This document shows, in pieces, positions 55,705-64,000 of a DNA stretch of 64,000 bases. The number at the start of each line of letters is the position of its first letter. Position 1 is the first letter of the stretch. This DNA is from Akebia trifoliata (Eukaryota; Streptophyta; Magnoliopsida; Ranunculales; Lardizabalaceae). The notes under the pieces were generated by a model. That model made no database searches, was not told where the DNA came from, and worked only from the letters and a program-made list of their open reading frames with translations. The position numbers and the translations under genes are program-made. Location of the stretch: assembly GCA_017979445.1 (NCBI GenBank), contig CM030717.1:9877639-9941638 (forward strand), given 5' to 3'.

Positions 55705-58700
55705 CTAGATAGCTTTCAAGAGCTGGGAATAACTGCTCAGATGTGTGACCCGTCCTCTCGATTTAAAGTTATAAGCCCTTGCATCTCGGGTCTTTTTCAA
55801 TTCCATCTGTACTTGAAGAAGTGAATTAGCAATGCCAATATCTTCCGGCATCTCCTCGCTCAATAATTTGTAGTCCCTCAGAGACTCTTCCCAGCGCTCA
55901 AGCTGATTATCAAAATTTATTTTTGATTATTTGGACTCGGTAAATGAATATTGAGTTAACTAAAGTGACAATATATCACCATATTCTGCACAACCAAATT
56001 ACCCTTAATTTAAAGAGAGGATAAATAAATGGATAATGATTTTCTGATGCCCCCCTCTGACATACGCCCCGGACATGGCATGTGTCTGAACTATAGATCT
56101 TTTACCTTGGGATACACAACTGCACATATTTATGGGGATGCACAGTTGTGTATCCCGAGGAAAATCTATGGTTCTAGCCCATGCCACATCGGGGGCGTCA
56201 GAAAATAACGACTCTAAACAAATATACCTTTGCATTGGAGTGAGCACGCCGAAGAAGAGCTTTAGTGTAGTCAGGTCGGTTTCGTAAAGCAACATTACAA
56301 TCATCAACCGACATTTCCCACTGTCCAAGCTTAGCTCTGCAAGCGGCTCGATTACAAAGCAAGACACTATTTGTTGGAGAATACTCCAAACCTTGACTAT
56401 AAGCCATGCAGGCTTCAGAGAACTTCCCAGCCTTAAAAAACTCATTTCCAGCTTTTCGAGCATCAGCAACAGCCCGGGCTTTTCTCAGCCACATCAAGGA
56501 CGCAGGTCCAACATCTAAGTTTACTGCACGCTCTGCTGCCATAACCCCATCATCGAACCTGAAATTGCAGTAGAAATTAAGATAACTGGGTAATAATCAA
56601 ATGAGGTGTAAAGTCATAATGGCCCAAGAGTTGATAGTCAAGCAACATATTTACCTTCCTAAATACATGTAGACTTGAGTTTCAATGATCAATAAACAAG
56701 AGTCCCCTTTGTGAGCTTTTCTTGATTTGTTGTCCACCGATTTCCTCGCTCCCATTAAAAGTTCAAGAGCTTCCTTTGCCTTGTGAAGCTTCAATAGAGC
56801 TTCAGCTTTAACAGCAAGAACCTGTCAAAAGCACTATGAAGGTAAGACATAAAATCTTTTGTCATCCAAAAATACAGAGAAAGGTAATCAAAATTACCTG
56901 GTCTGATGCATCAGCTCCAGCTTCAATAGCAAGAGTGGTTTCTGTCAAAATACGGTTCCAATCTTCCAATTTTCGAGCTATTCTAATATTCAATAGATGG
57001 GTTTCAAGACGCTGGAGATTTTTCATTGCTTCTGCGGCTATCTTCGGATCCAATAACATGAAATTTTGTTTTGCCTCTTCCACCCTACCCATCCTGTCAA
57101 TGTCCCAAGTTATGAAACAGCATGAAATAAGAAAATTAGTATAAAACAGGCCAGGGATTTTGCATTGACACATTGAAGGACATAGAGTTGGCAGAGATAT
57201 GCACACGAAGGACTGAAAAGAGCTAACTTATGCATCCTCTATGGAAATTTTCCTTTTGTGTTTTTCTTTTTCTTTCGCTAGTACATCTAATTTGATTTTG
57301 AGTGTTGTACCTATACAATGTACATTCCACAGGACTTAGTTTTCAATAAGAGACATGAAGAGTGAGAATTGCTTGTATGGGATGAGTTGGTGCAGGGGGA
57401 CCCTTCTTATGATGAAGTTTATTTTGTAAAACATGTTTCTCTTATTATGTTCTATTTCTTCTTCACTATGTTTTGTGTCATTCAGTGTTTCACTTCTTGC
57501 AGTCAGACTTAGTTTTCAAAAGAATAACGGATTGAAAAAATCCTTCCGTCTTATATCATCACACATTAATTTTATGAGGTTGTCGCGTCATATATTGTGA
57601 AGTGATCAACATTTTATGAAGTATGCTATACTTCTTTTCAAGCTAGAACCAATATCAACCATTAGAGAAACAGTAGTTCTCTATAACTGATGCAACTACA
57701 CTCTCTCCCTGTTACACATGTTCTATAACTGTTAAGACATATTCTGTCTAAAAATATTAAACAACAGTAGAAATATATATTAAAGTGGTTATAAAAATCT
57801 TTATAATGAGAGAAGGCAGAGTAGAAGTGGTTTGACGCCAACATTTGGATCTCACAAATGCCCCCACCTTTACATTTAAACTTAATATAATCAAGGTCAT
57901 TATGGTAAAAAATCAAGAAAATTGCAAACCCACGATCCTATAATTACATTGGTTACTTTTCAAAATTACATAAGTATCATTTTTAGTACGTAATCTTCAA
58001 AAACCCTTTAATTAATATTTGAAATTACAAAGAACCCCTCTTGATACATGTGCATTTGCACATGCCACGATCTAGTCATGGATTATAGTATTACTCATTG
58101 GTGATAACGTATCCCTCAGGGAAATCCAACATGTAACTTTCAGTGAAATCAAGTTAAGAGCAGTAACTAGATTGAACAGTTTAAACAAATGGAAGTTATG
58201 AATCCTAAGCAATAAAAATAATCATGAATTATACCTGATGTATAGATTTCCAAGTCTATAGTGAGCACGAGAATATGAAGGATCACAATCGATTGCCTCC
58301 AAACACTCCTCCACGGCCTCCTTATAGCGGCCAAGACCAGACAAAGCAGCTGCTTTATTGTTATGGCAAGGTGCATTTCGAGGACACAAGGAAATTGCCT
58401 TATCATAAAAGGAAATAGCCTCCACGAAGCGGCCTCTTCTGTATTGTTCATTGCCAGCATTCTTAAGTTCCTCCCAACTCTCAAAATGTGGGGCCATGCT
58501 TGGCACTGTGCAGTTATGCCCAAGAACCAAAGAATTACTTTTCGTGGGAATTTCAACATTTTTCACACCTCTGATGATGCTCCCATGACCATAATTACCT
58601 CCACCAAAACCCAAAACATGGTTACTTGATGGAATTGGTTTGGAAATTCCGCAATCCAATCCATTGCCTTTAAATTGTAGCACCGTGTCGTTTACTTGAG

Positions 58701-59343
58701 TTTCATTTTTATGTGGAGGAATAGTGTCTAAGAACAAGTTTTTGGGACTCCTATATATGTTTCCAAAAGAAACAATGTTCCTACACTTGGGATCCCCAAC
58801 TTCTGAGGCTCCAATGTGGGACTTGTTGGAATTCTCACTAAAACATTTCTTATTATCTATGGGTAACGAAGTCTTAGATTTGGCTATCTTTCCAGGGGTG
58901 CGAGGTGTGCGAACAACTGACCCCATTTCCTGTTTCCTTATAACAGAACTGCGATTTTCTTCACGAAACGAGGCAGAACGAAGGTGTTTCACACATTTTC
59001 TTGAATTAACAGGGCAAAGGGAGGGAGGAGGAGGGGTAGTGTTGGGACTAGAGCCCAATTTCCCTTTTATCGGACTAGGCGAACCCACTTTGTAATTCAC
59101 CTTAGTTTTCACATTCGAACTAACCAAATCGTTCCCGCCTTTTTGGAATTTCAAATTCCATGAATTCTCCACCTCCATACTCCTAAGAGGACTAATGGGT
59201 ATCTTCTCTTCAGCTTTTCCCTTAGTGGGGATTAAGTTGTAATGGGCTTCACTTGCATTTGCAGCAACATTGCTCAAATGCTTCTGTTTTCCAGAATAAA
59301 GGTTTCTAGAACTTAAACGCACTCTATCCGAATCGAGACCCAT
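55705..59343 (-). CDS. TTL-type TPR protein, truncated before the thioredoxin-like domain
   Basis: Five exons join in frame: 59343-58235, 57093-56898, 56821-56655, 56558-56228, 55902-55705, giving 666 residues. The N-terminal half is disordered and rich in S, K and P. The first TPR block is about residues 285-370 (ELKNAGNEQYRRGRFVEAIS, NNKAAALSGLGRYKEAVEE). A middle linker holds ETHLLNIRIARKLEDW. The second block is about 510-620 (ARKAGNEFFKAGKFSEACMA, CNRAACRAKLGQWEMSVDDC). Plant TTL proteins (about 680-700 residues) are scaffolds in brassinosteroid signalling and osmotic stress and end in a thioredoxin-like domain. Here the final exon enters that domain (HLSSYSQLLKAI) and stops at TAG 55707-55705. 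A donor-like GTGAGA follows 7 bases on. I found no matching exon down to 53.9 kb. Confidence 0.9.
56035..56210. mobile_element. Fold-back element, family C, in intron 4 of the TTL-type gene
   Basis: ATTTTCTGATGCCCCC at 56039 pairs with GGGGGCGTCAGAAAAT ending at 56207. Inside, CTTGGGATACACAACTGCAC pairs with ATGCACAGTTGTGTATCCCG. It fills more than half of the 325-bp intron and is non-coding. Confidence 0.85.
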
Positions 59344-62300
59344 TTATGAAAAATAAAATAAAAACAGACTTAGAGGATACTAAAAGAAACCCAGAAGTTT
59401 ATAAACAAGAAGAAACCCAATTGAAGAATAAATAAATAAATAAAAAAACGCAATTGGATTATATATAGAAGGATTGGATTTGAATGGAATTATTGAAGCA
59501 AAGGTAAGGTTGAGTGGCTGCTGCCTTTGGAGGGAAAGTGAAAATCAAAGGCAAGCTGGCCATGTGGGTTGCTTGTCATTGTCCTTGTCCTGGACCTCTG
59601 ATACAAAACCCACCATTGATTCCATCTTCTGTTCTACCATCTGCAACGTCCTTATCCATCACCACAACCAAAGCCCTTAACCTACGCCCCTTCATCTAAG
59701 AAAACGACTTGTTTGAAGTTAACAACCCCTGATCCTGCCCTGGGTTCGATCCTCTTCTGTGCCAGCACGATTCACGTTCTCTTGCTCCCTACTTAACCAA
59801 AATTTAAATGATTTAAGAGTCCAAAGTCTCGAGCTTATGGCGATTGGAGGGAGACAGGCTTTTCGCTGCGCATTTAAGTGCATTTGGGCTCTAATGCGCG
59901 GTACACACCCCCCCACCCAATTATTCCAGCAAATATTAAAAATATGAGTTGCTCCACCAGTGACCAATGGAGTGAAAATGCCACGTCGCATTCTATTGGC
60001 CCCACCAACCCTTAAGTTTATATGATTGGTCCAATTATCTTCATGGACCCACACCTTATATGGGCCAGGATGAAATTTTCCCCAGTTCGGTTTGATATGT
60101 ATCGGGTTTGGGTAGTGTAACTAGACCCATTTAGTAATCTGGGTGCTGATTTGTAAGCTAGGCCTATTAGGCATCCCAGTCCGCTCCATTACCTATATAT
60201 TTAGATGTAAAATCATGGGCGAGGGGCGGATTTACAGTGGGGGCAATTGTCCCACTAGAGTTTTTAAAATTAGATAAATTTGTATGCTATTAAGACTGAT
60301 AACAGTTGTGAAAAAAAAAATATATCCACTGCTATTGTTGTCACAAGAATTTTTAAAATTTGTAAGGATCTTAATTTCTCTCAGATAAAAGAAAAAAAAA
60401 TCCTAGCTCAACCTATGCTTTTGTTATTTGGCCTGATCTGACCATCAAACAGGTTGGGTTTGGACGGGATGTTTGAGATCACATCAATGGGTAAGCCAAA
60501 AAATTAGTCTCAAAAGAGTGGCAAGCAACATTTTTGGGGGTGTGTGGAGTAGCACATTTTTCCTCCCATTTTCAAAGAGAAGAGTTTGATACACCACTCA
60601 CTTTAAAATGCCACGTGACTCAATCTTTCTGGCCCACTGGAAGTTTATCTCACTCTTTGATGTGGACCACCTGTGTGGGACCATAAAATAACAGAAGTGA
60701 TGGGGTACTCTTAGAAATTCTTCTCAATGAGTTAAAACTATGGACATAATTCAAGGGCCAACCCAGACCATGGGGCATCTCTGTAAGTGAGTGAGTGTGC
60801 CAGCTGCAAGCTATGGACAATTTCTCAATGATTTAGACTTGCAAAAGGCAGAAAGCAACACAAATATGGAGTGGTGGGTCAGTCCACACAACACCATTTC
60901 AAGCAAACTTCATTGCCCTTTAGTTTTGGTTAATGGTAGGTTTCAGTACTCCACTACATCTGTGATTATTGAAATTAAATCATCCATAAATCTTCATTTT
61001 ATTAGACAGATAAAAGGAAGAATCCAGAGTTTCCATTTATGAGAAAAGCACATGAGAGGATGGAAGTAGTATCCGACAAGGGGCATGATCTTGAAGTGAC
61101 GCGTGTATGTTCGGTTTGAAGTGCACATGGCTGGTTATATATATAGATATCAAGCAATGGTGCAGCAAATTAGAGATGATTAAGCTGGCATGAGAAAGAG
61201 TGTACTCTAGCGTTTTGGCTGTATTTATGTGGGGATTATAGTCACGTTGTTGTCTCTCCTTATGAAACCAGGGATTTTGCTTGGTCAAAATTTGAATAAT
61301 AAGATATTATTTAGGATGATTAGACATACACTCCTTATTTTGTTTTGATGAGTATAGGATAAATACTTAGATCTGTCTTTTCGATGGATTAGTGGCAATT
61401 GACTTAAATACCCTTGTCTTCAACCTCTAGTCGTAGAATCCTATTTGTTTTTCACCTCAAAATAATCATCTTGAACCTTTGGAGTACTCTTTTTAAATTT
61501 GTATCCTCGACTTCAACCTTAATATTCAGTATCTTTCATACCTCAAGATAGGATTTTGAAGGAGTTAAAAGGGAGTGAAATTTTTAATAGAAAAATAATT
61601 AAGAACTTTCTAAAAGAGGTTGAAGATTACGTTGAATAGGTTAAAAATGATTTAGACGTACATTTTTTTTTTTTGATAATCGGGTATCCATGTAGACAAT
61701 GAATTGGGCTTATATTTGGGTTTTGCCCAATCCATAAGCCAAGAACTAGTCCCAAGACACGTGTAATGCTCACACATAACATTCATCAGGTAAGTGAGGG
61801 TGCGCCCTGTGTTTTTAAACTGAGAGCATTTCCTATTACCATTTTATTGTAGTACATCTCACATGATTGAGAGAGTCCCTTGGGAACAGTACCACATCAA
61901 GCCTCTAGCATTCATGCCATAAATCAGATTTCATAAAAAAATAAAATAATAAATCAACTAATTATTTTTTGAATTTCATCAGGTTTTTAAAATGGACGGT
62001 CAATGAACTTCCTGATTATGGTAAGATTTTACAATTTTGTTGATGTGGTGCTCTCTCAATCATCTTAATAATAGGACAGGGCACCATCACATAGGATCTG
62101 CTCCCTTTCAATTCAAACTGATGACATATTCCTGGACCTGTCTCTTTGATGGAATAACATAAATTTACCTAAATATCCTCTTCAACCTGTAGGCGTAGAG
62201 CCCCTTTGTTTTTCTCCTCAAAATCCATCATCTTGAATCTTTGGAGTACTTTTTCTTGCCCTTGCCTTCAATCATAAAGATTGTATTTCCTTTAAACTAT

Positions 62301-64000
62301 AAACCTCGAGAATAAGATAGGATTTTGGGTGGAGGTAGAAGATTGTGGATTTTTAGGTAGAGAAATAAGCCGTTTCCTAAAAACAGTTGATGTTGAGATT
62401 GAATAGGTTAAAAATAATTTAACGTAGAGATTGAATAATTTAAAATAACGAATTTTTGTGAGAAAGGTCATAATTTTTTGAGTCGTGCTGGGGTGACACA
62501 AATGGAGACACAATGATGTGATGGCGCACACATAACCGTAAATGCTTTTTTACGACATACGAGTAAAAAGCATCCACGGTTATGTGCGCGCCACCACATC
62601 ATTTGTGTCACCTTTGTGTCTCCGATTGTGTCATTCCAGCATTTTCCTTTTTATTTATTTATTATATATATACAAGAGGTTGAACTTCAACACCCAAAAA
62701 AGAAAAAAAGAATAGAACCTTACCTCCTCTATGAACAAAAAAAATCATATTACTTTCGACAAAACAGTAGAGGAATCTTCTTCAACAAACAATAGAGAAC
62801 TTTTTCTTCTTTTTCAATAGAAAAATTAAAGAAGACGTCCTTTCAAGATCAGGCCAAGGATTTTCTTTTACGTGACAAACAAAATTGATGAGGTTGAAGA
62901 GCTTGAAGATGATTGATCTTGGGGGAAACTTCAAGGTATTTTGATTAGAGGTTGAAAAGGGTGTTTAGTCTATGAGAAAAGACCTAAGTCAATGGGGGTC
63001 AGTATCACCTGTTTAAAATCAGAAGGTATCTCATATATTCAACAAAATGCCTACATCCCCATGACCTTCGTTTTTTCTATAGATTAATGTAAAATGAACT
63101 TGTTAGTCTTATCTTCAACTTGAAACCAAAAAAAAACTTCTCTTTCCAAAATTAATCGTCTTCTATCACTTGGGCAAAAAATTTTATTGTAGTCTTTAAC
63201 CTTTAGATTAATCCACTTTAATCTTTTAACACAGACAAGAAGATAAGATTTTTCAAGTGGAAGATGGTGAGATTTGAGAGTGCATTTTTTGGGTTGACGT
63301 TGGTATCTCATAAAACACCTCAAAAAAAAAAAAAAAAATTACTCATAAAAATGATTAAGAACGAAAAAAAGAATAAGAGACAATGATTTGTTGATGAGGT
63401 TCCCCACAAATTGTTGGGTACGCCCCGGGCTCATGGAGCCATTTCACTATGAAGAGAATACAATTGATCTTCTCCACCATTAGTTGCCCCTTCAACCATT
63501 GGTCATAACTCTTCTCCCCCTTTCTTAAAGGAGAAAAGTGTTATTTGTAAATTTACAACATGTTGTCTTAATGCCTTTCAAAACTTTTTTTTGAAATTTG
63601 TAACCACAATTTCTTAAATTCTTCAAAAACTATTATAATTCTCTAAAGAATAATATCTTTTGAATATTCTTAGGAGAATTTCACTTCGATGTTGATCAAC
63701 TAGTATCATGAGATGAAAATGTGTCACATGGAAAGTGGATAACATATGCAAGTTTTTAGCTCCCACAAGATTTTTTGATAAAAAATTTCAAGAATTTTAA
63801 CAAGGGATTAAAGAAAAGATTCAAAATGAAGATTGAAAGTGAGGGTAAATAATTTATAATCAATTTTTCTAGAGGTTGAAGAGCTTGAATCCGTTTTAGG
63901 AATAAAAATTTATAAGGTTAAGGGTTCTCAGTTAGAGGTTGAAAACAATGGTAATTAGGTTATATTTTGTTTGTCTAGAATAGAAGAAAAAGGTCAAAAG
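59344..64000. other. Upstream flank of the TTL-type gene and repeat-rich spacer
   Basis: 59344 to about 60060 is the likely promoter and leader region of the TTL-type gene. No clear TATA box was placed. Beyond that I see no gene. A family B fold-back element lies at 62485-62642. The dispersed unclassified repeat with ACTTAAATACCC and CTTCAACCTCTAG-like text occurs near 61400 and 62160, and inverted near 62950. The end of the window is AT-rich with no recognisable coding sequence. Confidence 0.5.
62485..62642. mobile_element. Fold-back element, family B (copy 3, best preserved)
   Basis: Ends GTGCTGGGGTGACAC and GTGTCATTCCAGCAT are inverted. GGAGACACAATGATGTGATG and the complementary arm with CATCATTTGTGTCACC and GTGTCTCC give a long hairpin. 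The core CACATAACCGTAAATGC pairs with GCATCCACGGTTATGTG. Non-coding. Confidence 0.8.

Noticed and set aside
58363..59095. Plus-strand frames over TTL exon 1
   Set aside because: They are complementary-strand shadows of the TTL coding exon.

Overview
The window is nuclear DNA of a flowering plant, probably a eudicot; I cannot name the species. It is AT-rich and intron-rich, with plant-specific gene families, a Tat-like Gypsy retrotransposon and many fold-back elements. Five gene loci are supported, plus a tandem pair of tRNA-Pro sequences.

Layout. 1-3.0 kb: repeat-rich spacer. 3.0-20.2 kb (+): a 20-exon PASTICCINO1-type FKBP/TPR gene whose introns hold a LINE with a SINE nested in it, a second LINE remnant, fold-back elements and a 29-base C run. 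22.1-50.8 kb (-): three tandem Ctr/COPT-type copper transporter genes. The first and third are intact. The middle one is split after codon 24 by an 11.55-kb Gypsy element (30192-41743) with 548-bp LTRs, a perfect TGCAT target duplication, a PBS and a PPT. That element carries a decayed gag-pol on the minus strand. It also carries an antisense spliced gene with its own TATA box, a 12-unit hairpin tandem array, and a nested 1.68-kb solo LTR of another family. 52-53 kb: a Tourist-like element. 53.8-54.1 kb: the tRNA-Pro pair, one intact and one decayed. 55.7-59.3 kb (-): a TTL-type TPR gene that stops just inside the expected C-terminal thioredoxin-like domain. 59.3-64 kb: repeat-rich spacer.

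How things work together. The copper transporter trio is a tandem-duplicated family. Two copies have clusters of GTAC, the core bound by the copper regulator SPL7. The Gypsy element lies in the same sense as the split copy, so its 3' LTR TATA box points at the surviving transporter ORF. The first ATG downstream is the one in the target duplication.

I see no new enzymatic or defence system. The most interesting signals are the LTR-transporter junction, the base-pair-preserving hairpin array in the retrotransposon, its antisense gene, the truncated TTL gene, and the dual-hairpin repeat family.
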